DNA of 64,000 nt from JAAFHB01 sp037128295 (GTDB taxonomy: Bacteria; Bacteroidota; Bacteroidia; Bacteroidales; Prolixibacteraceae): NCBI GenBank assembly GCA_037128295.1, contig JBAXWR010000005.1, positions 10,623 to 74,622 of the forward strand, given 5' to 3'. The position numbers were made by a program, and so were the translations under genes. The notes beneath the pieces are model-generated. The model worked only from the letters and a program-made list of their open reading frames with translations. It had not been told where the DNA came from and ran no database searches. This document shows positions 8,809 to 16,585 of the stretch, piece by piece; position 1 is the stretch's first letter; the number at the start of each line of letters is the position of its first letter.

Positions 8809-10626
8809 ATGAACTTTTCCAAATTAATAAACAACTACTGTAAACTTGGTGCAAGGTACGAGTACCTCCACCGACTAGTAAATAGTTTGTTGTTCATTAT
8901 AATAACATCTCTTTTTATTATTGCCATTGATGATATTGGGTTTATCACAAACCAAGTATCCAATGCACTATTAAACAGACCATTTGTCCACTTTTTCTTC
9001 CTTATCGTCGGGATTTTGTATCTGATCCGTTCCGTCCTTTTTACGGATCATTTGTTGAACAGAAAAGTTTTCCTCACTAACTTTATTCTTGGTGTTTTAC
9101 TTGTACTTTCATTTTTCTTCAGGTTTTTGATCGATTTTGACGAAAACGGCCACAGTTTTTTTCACGGATTTTCTGGATTTCAGGTATTGGCCGTAATCCT
9201 TTTTATTTTGGAATTATCACGGTTAAAGCTTGATCTGTTGGCTAAACTTCTGAATCCTGCACAACTTTTTTTGATTAGTTTTGGAATGATTATTTTCATG
9301 GGGGGGTTGCTGTTAATGATGCCCCTCTCCACAACCTCTCCAATATCATTTATTGATGCGATTTTTACTTCTACAAGTGCAGTTTGCGTTACGGGTCTTA
9401 CAGTTGTGGATACTGCCACAAGATTTACCGATCTTGGAAAGTTGATCGTACTTTCACTTATTCAAATTGGAGGTATAGGTGTAATGACAATTACAAGTTT
9501 TTTCGGAATATTTTTTAAGGAGACTTCCTCTTTTCGGGAGCAATTACTTATTCGTGATTATCTCAGCGAGGACAGTATTAATGGCGTTTTAAAAACTTTG
9601 ATGAAAGTTGTGCTGATCACTTTTCTTATCGAATTTGTTGGAGCTGTTTTTATTTATTTATCACTGCAATCACATGGTACAGGACTGGGTTCAGCAACAG
9701 ATGAGATAAAATTCGCGATATTTCATTCTATATCTGCCTTTTGCAATGCTGGCTTTTCTAATTTGACAGATAATCTTTACGATATCAGGATAAGGGAAAA
9801 CTATAGCCTTCATTATTCTGTAGCCAATCTTATTGTATTGGGAGGTCTGGGATTTCCTGTCTTGCTGAATGTTTATAGTTATTTAAGAGCCCAGGCTGTG
9901 TGGCTTTTGGAATATATCAAATACAGAAAACCCTATGTTCACAGGGTTGGAATGATCTCTTTTAATACAAAGATGGTGATTACTTCAACTTTTATCCTTC
10001 TGGTTTTCGGGACATTATCCTTTTTTCTGCTTGAATCTGATTTTACCCAAAAAGGTTTGGGTTTTAACGGAAAACTGGCAGTTTCCTATTTTCAAAGTGT
10101 AACCCCAAGAACAGCAGGATTTAACAATGTGAATATGATGGATTTGGCAAAACCCTCTATCCTTATCATGATTTTCCTGATGTGGGTAGGTGCCTCACCA
10201 GTCTCTACTGGTGGCGGTGTCAAAACAAGCACTTTTGCTATTGCACTGTTGAACATGATCAGGATTATCAAAGGGAAGAACCATATTGAGATCCATCGGT
10301 ACGAGATTCACGAATACTCTGTAAATAAGGCATTTGCAATAATAATCCTCTCCATTTTCATTATTTGTGTCGGTACATTTGGTATTTTTCTTATTGATGG
10401 GCATCAGGGACTTCTACGGATTGTCTTTGAATGTTTTTCTGCCTTTGGAACAGTGGGGCTTTCACTTAACCTTACCCCTTTTCTATCAGACTACTCAAAA
10501 TTAATCCTTGTGATACTTATGTACCTAGGTAGAATGGGATGTATAACCTTGCTGTTGTCCCTTTCACGAACATCGGCAGCACAATCTTTATATAGATTTC
10601 CTAAAGAAAATATTATTATTACTTAA
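8809..10626 (+). CDS. trkH: TrkH/KtrB-family potassium uptake channel subunit
   Basis: The 605-residue integral membrane protein has the four pore loops of the superfamily of K+ transporters: TSAVCVTGLTVVD, SAFCNAGFSN, TPRTAGFNN and SAFGTVGLS, each with the conserved glycine of the selectivity filter. It is longer than KtrB (about 450) because roughly 130 extra N-terminal residues add about four hydrophobic helices, a form common in Bacteroidota. It conducts K+ (possibly with Na+) into the cell. The gating partner is the next gene, 31 bp downstream on the same strand, which has a single RCK unit; this is a Ktr-like rather than a double-RCK Trk arrangement. Confidence 0.93.
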   Translation: MNFSKLINNYCKLGARYEYLHRLVNSLLFIIITSLFIIAIDDIGFITNQVSNALLNRPFVHFFFLIVGILYLIRSVLFTDHLLNRKVFLTNFILGVLLVLSFFFRFLIDFDENGHSFFHGFSGFQVLAVILFILELSRLKLDLLAKLLNPAQLFLISFGMIIFMGGLLLMMPLSTTSPISFIDAIFTSTSAVCVTGLTVVDTATRFTDLGKLIVLSLIQIGGIGVMTITSFFGIFFKETSSFREQLLIRDYLSEDSINGVLKTLMKVVLITFLIEFVGAVFIYLSLQSHGTGLGSATDEIKFAIFHSISAFCNAGFSNLTDNLYDIRIRENYSLHYSVANLIVLGGLGFPVLLNVYSYLRAQAVWLLEYIKYRKPYVHRVGMISFNTKMVITSTFILLVFGTLSFFLLESDFTQKGLGFNGKLAVSYFQSVTPRTAGFNNVNMMDLAKPSILIMIFLMWVGASPVSTGGGVKTSTFAIALLNMIRIIKGKNHIEIHRYEIHEYSVNKAFAIIILSIFIICVGTFGIFLIDGHQGLLRIVFECFSAFGTVGLSLNLTPFLSDYSKLILVILMYLGRMGCITLLLSLSRTSAAQSLYRFPKENIIIT

Positions 10627-10657
10627 AGCCTTCAATTAAAATATAAAAATTTTACCT

Positions 10658-11326
10658 ATGAACATAGTCGCTATTGGTCTTGGAAATTTTGGTGCATCGC
10701 TCGCAAAGATCCTAACTTCACTGGGACACGATGTACTCGGCGTTGACCGTAACCTTGAGAAGGTGGAGTTCTTTAAAGACACAATTGCCAATACGATCGC
10801 ATTGGATGCCAGTGACCCACACGCTCTAAGACTTTTACCAATCAAAGAAGCCGATGTTTTTGTCGTTTGCATTGGTGATGATTTTGGTGTTTCGGTGATG
10901 ATTGCTGCGCTGCTCAAAAAAATGGGAGTGAAAAAAGTAATTTGCCGCGAAAGTTCCTCCATCCACCTAACCGTACTTAATGCGATTGGGATTAAACATA
11001 CGATTAATCCGGAATACGAAGCGGCCCGTGTCCTCGCACAGAAGCTTCCACTTGATGGGATACTTAACCTTTTCAGCATTTCGGAAAGCCTTAAGATTAT
11101 CGATTTACCGGTTCCAAAATCGCTGATTGGAAATAAATTCTCGCCAACTACCTTCAAGAAGGATACTCATCTGAAAATTATAGCTTTCAAGAGAGACAAG
11201 CATATCCTTTATACTTCATCTCAACTTAAAGAGGACCAGGACATTGCTGATCTTGAATACCGTAACGATGATATCCTTGTATTGGTGGGAGAATTAAAGG
11301 ATATCAGGAAATTCCTGCACGAATAA
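10658..11326 (+). CDS. trkA: TrkA/KtrA-family RCK regulatory subunit of the K+ channel
   Basis: The 222-residue cytoplasmic protein starts with a Rossmann nucleotide-binding RCK_N domain (GLGNFGASLA at 7-16, GVDRN after strand 2) and ends with an RCK_C ligand-binding domain (about 135-222). Such proteins form octameric rings that gate TrkH/KtrB in response to ATP/ADP or NAD(H) and, through RCK_C, to cyclic di-AMP in some lineages. One RCK unit and the ~220-residue length match KtrA rather than the ~460-residue TrkA. The spacing to trkH (31 bp) indicates one operon. Confidence 0.93.
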   Translation: MNIVAIGLGNFGASLAKILTSLGHDVLGVDRNLEKVEFFKDTIANTIALDASDPHALRLLPIKEADVFVVCIGDDFGVSVMIAALLKKMGVKKVICRESSSIHLTVLNAIGIKHTINPEYEAARVLAQKLPLDGILNLFSISESLKIIDLPVPKSLIGNKFSPTTFKKDTHLKIIAFKRDKHILYTSSQLKEDQDIADLEYRNDDILVLVGELKDIRKFLHE

Positions 11327-11485
11327 GCGGGTTCTGGTAACTAGCGACTGGCGGCTGGCTTGAAATTCTACAATATTTTAACACCTACTATGTATTGTTT
11401 CGAAGCCATATCTCGTTTCCGTTTCCCTGTTTCCGTTTTTCCTTTTTCTATTTCATTCATTCTTTCAATTTTTCAATTTCACATC
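11327..11485. other. gene-free stretch with pyrimidine-rich tract
   Basis: Between the convergent ends of trkA and the TonB-like gene lie 159 bp with no reading frame of note. From about 11409 to 11480 the plus strand is almost all C and T (repeated TTTCCGTTTCC-like steps, then TTCATTC and TTTTTCAATT units). Similar tracts occur at 16527-16585 and 49090-49160, each just 3' of a minus-strand gene. Confidence 0.6.
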
Positions 11486-12235
11486 TTATTGTTCTACAAA
11501 TAGATATGTTATTGTTCCCTTTTGTCTCTCGGGAGCTGACGGATCTTCGTTGAACCAAGTTTTCTCAGCAGCTTGTTTAGCATAGGCCAAAATATTTAGA
11601 TCTGTGATTTTGGGATTTTGACGTGGATTGGCACTCAATACATGGCCATCGCGGCCAACCACGATATCAACGATCACCTCTCCCCCACCCTCGGCCAGAT
11701 AGACCGGGATTGGAAGCCTTGCGTGAAAACGGTTTTCCAAAAAATAATGGATATTTGATTTCCCCTTAAAATTCGATTGCTTTACCTCTTCTCGGGTTTT
11801 CCCTTCTGTATTATCGACAGGCATAGGAATATCCCCGATTTTAGGGATCTCCTGTGACAAAGTTTTGTTTACATCGCTTACCAATTTTTTGGCCGCAGCA
11901 ATCTCAGAATTGTAATCGTTGTCAAAAAATGGGTCATTTGATCGAGACTTTGTGGTTGCCGCATCATTGACAGCCCGGTTTGAGGACAATTGTCCTTTGG
12001 TTGCATTCGATTGCATTGGCTGCGATGAGGTGGTTGATTGCCGTGCTTTTTCCATCTCTGGCTCAGGAAGTTTTATTTCGGGAGTTGCAAGATCAACAAT
12101 AATTTTCTCTTCAAGCGACTGCTTCCCAATTTCCAAATTAGAGGTAATCAACACAAGCAATACAACAATATGAAAAATCAAGATGGCAATCACCCCATAA
12201 ATGTTCTGTTTGTATATTTCATTGACCTTTCCCAT
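11486..12235 (-). CDS. TonB-like energy transducer protein
   Basis: The 249-residue protein has a short cytoplasmic N-terminus, one membrane helix (about 14-33), a periplasmic linker of about 130 residues rich in Ser, Thr, Asn and Lys rather than the Pro-rich spacer of classical TonB, and a C-terminal domain (about 170-249) with the pattern GGGEVIVDIVVGRDGHVLSA typical of TonB_C domains. TonB couples the inner-membrane proton gradient to outer-membrane receptors. No exbB/exbD is nearby. It is the last gene of a run SGNH hydrolase-PL8-DMT transporter-TonB-like, starting 24 bp after the transporter stop. Because the linker is short, it may instead be an envelope protein that only borrows the TonB fold. 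Confidence 0.7.
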   Translation of the reverse strand: MGKVNEIYKQNIYGVIAILIFHIVVLLVLITSNLEIGKQSLEEKIIVDLATPEIKLPEPEMEKARQSTTSSQPMQSNATKGQLSSNRAVNDAATTKSRSNDPFFDNDYNSEIAAAKKLVSDVNKTLSQEIPKIGDIPMPVDNTEGKTREEVKQSNFKGKSNIHYFLENRFHARLPIPVYLAEGGGEVIVDIVVGRDGHVLSANPRQNPKITDLNILAYAKQAAEKTWFNEDPSAPERQKGTITYLFVEQ

Positions 12236-12259
12236 TTGCTGCGGGCAAAAATAAACATT

Positions 12260-13147
12260 TTAAAGGTCTTTAAAAAGTATAATAACAACGGATCCAACGA
12301 TCATTATCGCAGTGCCAATCAACTTTTTACGGATATCCGACTCCTTAAAAAGCCGGTGTCCGAGCAGTACACTGACAATTGTTGAGAGTTGGAACAGTGA
12401 TAATGCGTATCCTACAGGCATATGGTCAAAAGTATAATTAGTTGTCAATTGCATTATTCCAACACAAATCACCAAAAAGGCATATTTATTTAAACAAGGT
12501 CTGTTAACTTTTGTAAATTCCTCTCGCAAATTAAGCCTATAAATAAAAAGCATGAAAAAAGAAAAAAATGCCCCAAAACAACACCAGCTCACAAAGGCCA
12601 TTAAAGCCGAAGAACTCAAGATAACTTTCTTAATAAATACGGCTTCAATGGCTGTCAGGATCATCGCTGAAATCCGGAACTGTATCTCCTTTTTCCTTAA
12701 TAGAGCCCACGAAAACCTCTCTGGTGTTGTATCCAGTACAAAATAGCTTCCAAAAATAATCAGTAAAATCCCAAGTACGCCAACTATATTTGGAATTTCC
12801 CCGAGAAGAAAGATTGCCATAATGACCCCTACCACCGATTTATAGGAATTAATAGGGCCAAGCACAGAAAGATCCCCTTTATGCAACGCCTTCACGAGAA
12901 AACCATTTCCAAGGGCACCTGCGATTCCGCCAAGGACGGAATAAAACCAAAATTGAGCAGGCAAATCTTGCCAACCGATACCAAAGGTAACGAAAATGCA
13001 AAAGAACGATAAAAATAGATAGGTCAGAAAATTGACCAGTAAGGGGTGATTGCCTTTTGAGGTAAGCTGTTTTTGAAAAACATTCCCAAATGGATTTGAA
13101 ATGATTCTTAATAAAACGGCGTTGATGGTCAAAAAAGACTCAAACAT
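12260..13147 (-). CDS. EamA/DMT-family transporter
   Basis: The 295-residue protein is composed of about ten hydrophobic helices in two repeated halves, the layout of EamA-domain drug/metabolite transporters. The second half ends in GYALSLFQLSTIVSVLLGHRLF followed by a KK-rich loop and the last helix, as is usual for the family. Its substrate is not readable. The start codon lies 7 bp after the stop of the upstream polysaccharide lyase and the next gene follows after 24 bp, so it is in the middle of an operon. A role in moving the lyase products or a related metabolite is possible, but DMT proteins more often export amino acids or nucleotide sugars. Confidence 0.85.
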   Translation of the reverse strand: MFESFLTINAVLLRIISNPFGNVFQKQLTSKGNHPLLVNFLTYLFLSFFCIFVTFGIGWQDLPAQFWFYSVLGGIAGALGNGFLVKALHKGDLSVLGPINSYKSVVGVIMAIFLLGEIPNIVGVLGILLIIFGSYFVLDTTPERFSWALLRKKEIQFRISAMILTAIEAVFIKKVILSSSALMAFVSWCCFGAFFSFFMLFIYRLNLREEFTKVNRPCLNKYAFLVICVGIMQLTTNYTFDHMPVGYALSLFQLSTIVSVLLGHRLFKESDIRKKLIGTAIMIVGSVVIILFKDL

Positions 13148-13154
13148 GATCCAA

Positions 13155-15254
13155 TTATTTTATATACACCGATTTCCCTGCCTCACCGCCTTGTGGCAAA
13201 CGGACCAGAATCGTTGTGAGATTTTTCCCAGGATCAAAACTTATTTCACCCCCAGTTTTAATAGCTGATTTTCCCGTCAACGTAAGTTTGATTTCTGATT
13301 GTAACTGAGTGGGATCCGAAATGCAAATGGTCTCTTTACCTGAATGGGAATCCAATAATACAATGCATGGTTTGTCTGCGGAAATTGTGCGTACAGGTGA
13401 AACCTGGCACAAACCACTTTTAAAAAAAACAATTCCGGTAAGATTTTTATCGTTAGCGGTAACAGCCTGAACGGCTTTGGTATTGGTTGTAATTTTGAGT
13501 TCACCACCTCTTTTATCAATGTTACCAGCAGAAGCTTTTGGGAATACGAAATAGGCATAGGTGGCATCTTTTGGTTTGTTCCCATGATCGAACCATAACT
13601 GAAAAATATTAGTATTGAGCACTTTGTCAGACATCGGTTCAACAACACGACTCCAGGCTCCCGTTCTCTCACGATTTTCAAGTTTTATTGCGGCACTTCC
13701 GGGAAAGTAATACCCCCATTTATCGTGAATTATCCAATCGACATTTTCCAGATCGTGTGATCCACTTTTTTGAACCGACTTTCTCCCTTTTTGGGCTACC
13801 AAAACCTCACCCTTTAATAAACTCTGGTTAACAGAAGTTGTGACCACCTTATCCTGATCGGTGTTAATTCCGGAACCCAGGCAAACAAACGCATCATCGA
13901 AATAAAACCACGATTTGAAAGCACTGACCCCTTCACGAGTATATTGCATTGCTGCCACCCCATTCTTGCCATCGCTCACCCCTCCCACAAAATCCGTTTT
14001 CAACTTGTAACCAGAAGCCGTCAATACCGGTAATACCCTGTCATCCTGATAAGTGGTGATCCCGGGTATTTTTTTCCAATCCCAAAACGGGAAAATATCA
14101 AGGTATTCGTCGCCCGACTGATAGAAAAAAGTGGCACCATCACCCATATAATAGCCTTGTATATTTTCACTGTTGCACGATTCGGCTCCAGCCACCCGGT
14201 TCGATGCCATCTTTACCGAAGTGTAAAAATCCTTTCGGCGATGGATTGTCATGTCTGACCTGTTGAAATGGATATTCCCTTCAAAATCTTCCATTGCTGA
14301 CTGGTAATGCGTTTTAAATTCCTGATCTCCCACCGCAAATGTCTGATAAATACTGGAAAGTGAACGGGCTTTGCCTACCTGAGCGTTGGGAAACAATTGT
14401 CTCCCACATGCACTTATGTCAAATTTGTTTTTATAGGTCACCCATTTGAGCCCTTCCAACAGGTAATTGCGCAATATTGCCAATTTCTCAGTCGCAAATG
14501 CATAAGGTGTACCCCCAAAAACAATCGCAAGTTCAGTCATATCTCCAGCATAAGCCAACCCATAATTTCCAAACTGTTGCTGTGGCCCATGCTGATGGAA
14601 CGAAAAATCTGGCTGGATACCTTCATTTGTAGTAATAATAATCTCTTCTGTAATGGATTGAACGGCCAATTCAATTTGCTTCGAATCATTTGTCAGAAGG
14701 CTGCGATAAATCACATTTTCTGCCAGCCACACTTTGTTTTGTCCTGTTCTGCTAATTTTGGACCTGTCCATGATTTTTAGCCCATCGGCTATCTCCCTCT
14801 CAGAAAGGTCATCTTTAAGCAATACAAGTATTTGGCCCAATACCTTGGGAACACCTATTTCAGGATACCACCAGTTTGGATTGATAAAATCGTTTTTTAA
14901 CCAATAATCCAATACACTGAAAAGGGGCATTTTTAGTTTAGGACTTTGAAAATAGGTACTTTGTGGCGATTTCCATGAGATGGACATTGAGAATAACCTA
15001 CTCAGGTGCTCGCTCAATTTCCATCCACCACGAGTCCGGTCACTGTAATCAATATCCGAGAAACTTCCATCAGGTCGCAAAAGGGCCAGGATTTTACCTA
15101 TTTGTTCTTCGGTTGGCAGATTTTTTAGAATATTGGATTTGAAGTTTTTACGCAATAGTTCAATTCCTGAATCGGGCTGAAATGGAATGGCAGCACCCAA
15201 TCTTCCAAGATTTATGAGACTGCAAAGGATGAAAAGGGTAAGTAGTTTCTTCAT
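13155..15254 (-). CDS. family 8 polysaccharide lyase (chondroitin AC/hyaluronate/xanthan lyase type), secreted
   Basis: The 699-residue protein has a signal peptide (about 1-22), an alpha/alpha toroid (about 30-340) and a super-sandwich beta domain to the C-terminus. The PL8 catalytic residues are in place: the likely Asn173 in TGQNKVW, His222 and Tyr231 in QPDFSFHQHGPQQQFGNYG, and Arg285 in ACGRQLFP. The His-Tyr spacing of 9 and Tyr-Arg spacing of 54 are those of Flavobacterium chondroitinase AC. The aromatic NWWYPEIG (127-134) and GYYMGDGATFFY are also family marks. These enzymes cut uronic-acid polysaccharides by beta-elimination. Whether the substrate is chondroitin, hyaluronan or another uronate polymer cannot be told. 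Start is 33 bp after the SGNH gene and it is followed by the transporter. Confidence 0.93.
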   Translation of the reverse strand: MKKLLTLFILCSLINLGRLGAAIPFQPDSGIELLRKNFKSNILKNLPTEEQIGKILALLRPDGSFSDIDYSDRTRGGWKLSEHLSRLFSMSISWKSPQSTYFQSPKLKMPLFSVLDYWLKNDFINPNWWYPEIGVPKVLGQILVLLKDDLSEREIADGLKIMDRSKISRTGQNKVWLAENVIYRSLLTNDSKQIELAVQSITEEIIITTNEGIQPDFSFHQHGPQQQFGNYGLAYAGDMTELAIVFGGTPYAFATEKLAILRNYLLEGLKWVTYKNKFDISACGRQLFPNAQVGKARSLSSIYQTFAVGDQEFKTHYQSAMEDFEGNIHFNRSDMTIHRRKDFYTSVKMASNRVAGAESCNSENIQGYYMGDGATFFYQSGDEYLDIFPFWDWKKIPGITTYQDDRVLPVLTASGYKLKTDFVGGVSDGKNGVAAMQYTREGVSAFKSWFYFDDAFVCLGSGINTDQDKVVTTSVNQSLLKGEVLVAQKGRKSVQKSGSHDLENVDWIIHDKWGYYFPGSAAIKLENRERTGAWSRVVEPMSDKVLNTNIFQLWFDHGNKPKDATYAYFVFPKASAGNIDKRGGELKITTNTKAVQAVTANDKNLTGIVFFKSGLCQVSPVRTISADKPCIVLLDSHSGKETICISDPTQLQSEIKLTLTGKSAIKTGGEISFDPGKNLTTILVRLPQGGEAGKSVYIK

Positions 15255-15287
15255 GGCTTGAAAGATTATTTAAATTTAAACAGCTTC

Positions 15288-16376
15288 TCAATGTGTCCTG
15301 ATTAATTTTCGGATAACCGGGTAGAGTTGTTCTGACATCCGCAAAAAACCAAGGTCGGTCAGGTGAACTCCATCGACAGTCCCTTCACCATCCATTCCAA
15401 TCAATTGGTTTGCTTTCTGATAATAGATCTTTCGGTCACCCGATTTTTTTTGAGTGTCATAGATTTTTTTGAGTGTTGCATTTTTTTCCTGAAGTAAGGC
15501 AGAAACCGACTGGTCGAAAATCCGATGGGGGAAGAGGATCGTTTCAACCAGAAGGATAGGAACATCAGGCCGTTTTTTTCGGATTATTTTTAGAAAAGCA
15601 GCATATTTATCGTTCATCTGTTTTACAGAAACATTTGGCAAACAATCAATCACAAAGCATGAAGCATCAATACCTGACATTGCTTCTGCAATTTCCAGGT
15701 CAAGTTGCCCATTGCCGCTAAAACCCAGGTTTACAATTTGCCTGTTCAACATTCTCGATAACTGATTGGGATACGACATACCTGCGCGAGAGGCACATCC
15801 TCCCTGGGTGATACTTGTGCCATAAAAGACAACTGGTTTTCCCTTCAGGGGCGAATTGATAAGGGGATTTTCGATTCTAGCAGTAGGGTGTACGCCGATT
15901 TCAAGATTGAAAAGCCCGTCATAAAGAGGGAGATAGAGCATATACTCTGACTCATCACCTGCCATGTGATCGATAATAATGGATGTTGTTTTCTTTCCGT
16001 TTGGACGGCCAGAATTGACAAACTGCCACTTCCCGTTTTTCAAACAATAGAGATCCAATCCTTTGATGCCAGTTGGTGTAAAATGGTTCATTGTCACATC
16101 TCCGGTAACTTCCCATCGCGCAGAAATCACTGTAGAATTGGTTCGGAACCGGATGGCTAGTCCGCTGCAGTTCTTTGACAACGACCAGACCGGGAGACGG
16201 GTTTTGCCATTCAGGCTGGCCGGCAAACGGTCGTATAAGTCCTGGGTATCGGTAAATCCCTTGTTGATAATTTCAAAATTTGAAGCATTCATATACTTCA
16301 GACTGTCGGGGGAAATGGCCTGTCCAGGTTTTGATAAAAACAAGGTCAAAATTAATATTACAAAGATCTGCTTCAT
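15288..16376 (-). CDS. secreted SGNH/GDSL hydrolase with N-terminal jelly-roll domain
   Basis: The 362-residue protein has a signal peptide (about 1-20), an N-terminal beta-rich domain (about 25-175) of the type found before bacterial SGNH hydrolases, and a C-terminal SGNH domain. The nucleophile is Ser188 in GTSITQGG, the oxyanion Gly/Asn occur in GFSGNGQ, and the catalytic Asp335 and His338 lie in DGVHLTDLG. It is predicted to be a periplasmic or surface carbohydrate esterase, probably removing acetyl groups. It is the first gene of the four-gene operon with a polysaccharide lyase, which fits a role in de-esterifying the lyase's substrate. Upstream lie REP-like hairpins and the end of the M6 protease gene. 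Confidence 0.88.
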   Translation of the reverse strand: MKQIFVILILTLFLSKPGQAISPDSLKYMNASNFEIINKGFTDTQDLYDRLPASLNGKTRLPVWSLSKNCSGLAIRFRTNSTVISARWEVTGDVTMNHFTPTGIKGLDLYCLKNGKWQFVNSGRPNGKKTTSIIIDHMAGDESEYMLYLPLYDGLFNLEIGVHPTARIENPLINSPLKGKPVVFYGTSITQGGCASRAGMSYPNQLSRMLNRQIVNLGFSGNGQLDLEIAEAMSGIDASCFVIDCLPNVSVKQMNDKYAAFLKIIRKKRPDVPILLVETILFPHRIFDQSVSALLQEKNATLKKIYDTQKKSGDRKIYYQKANQLIGMDGEGTVDGVHLTDLGFLRMSEQLYPVIRKLIRTH

Positions 16377-16418
16377 GGTTAATGTATTCGTTTTATGATT
16401 TAGTACAACAATGAATTG

Positions 16419-16438
16419 CCTCCAGCTTTAGCTGGAGG
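16419..16438. repeat. perfect 20-bp hairpin, REP-like
   Basis: The bases CCTCCAGC-TTTA-GCTGGAGG form an 8-bp perfect stem with a 4-base loop. It is followed within 20 bp by a second, longer inverted repeat. Paired hairpins of this sequence type are common intergenic REP elements in Bacteroidota and are mobilised by TnpA-REP transposases; no such gene is in this window. Confidence 0.75.
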
Positions 16439-16457
16439 ACCACAGATACAAATTCAG

Positions 16458-16526
16458 AAAGGCTGTAGCCAAAAATTGCTAATTATATAATTAATAATAA
16501 CTTACTAATTTTCGGCTAAAGCCTTT
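16458..16526. repeat. 20-bp imperfect inverted repeat, REP-like
   Basis: The arms 16458-16477 and 16507-16526 pair over 20 bases with two mismatches around the GGCT-A-GCC core, separated by a 29-base AT-rich spacer. Together with the perfect hairpin at 16419 it makes a BIME-like unit between the minus-strand SGNH gene and the end of the M6 protease gene. Confidence 0.7.
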
Positions 16527-16585
16527 GGAATTTCTCCTTTCCCCTTCGCCATTTCTCTCCCTCCCTCAGTCTCCACCTCACAAAA

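Noticed and set aside
12038..12385. 115-residue plus-strand frame
   Set aside because: Antisense to the TonB-like gene and the end of the DMT transporter gene.
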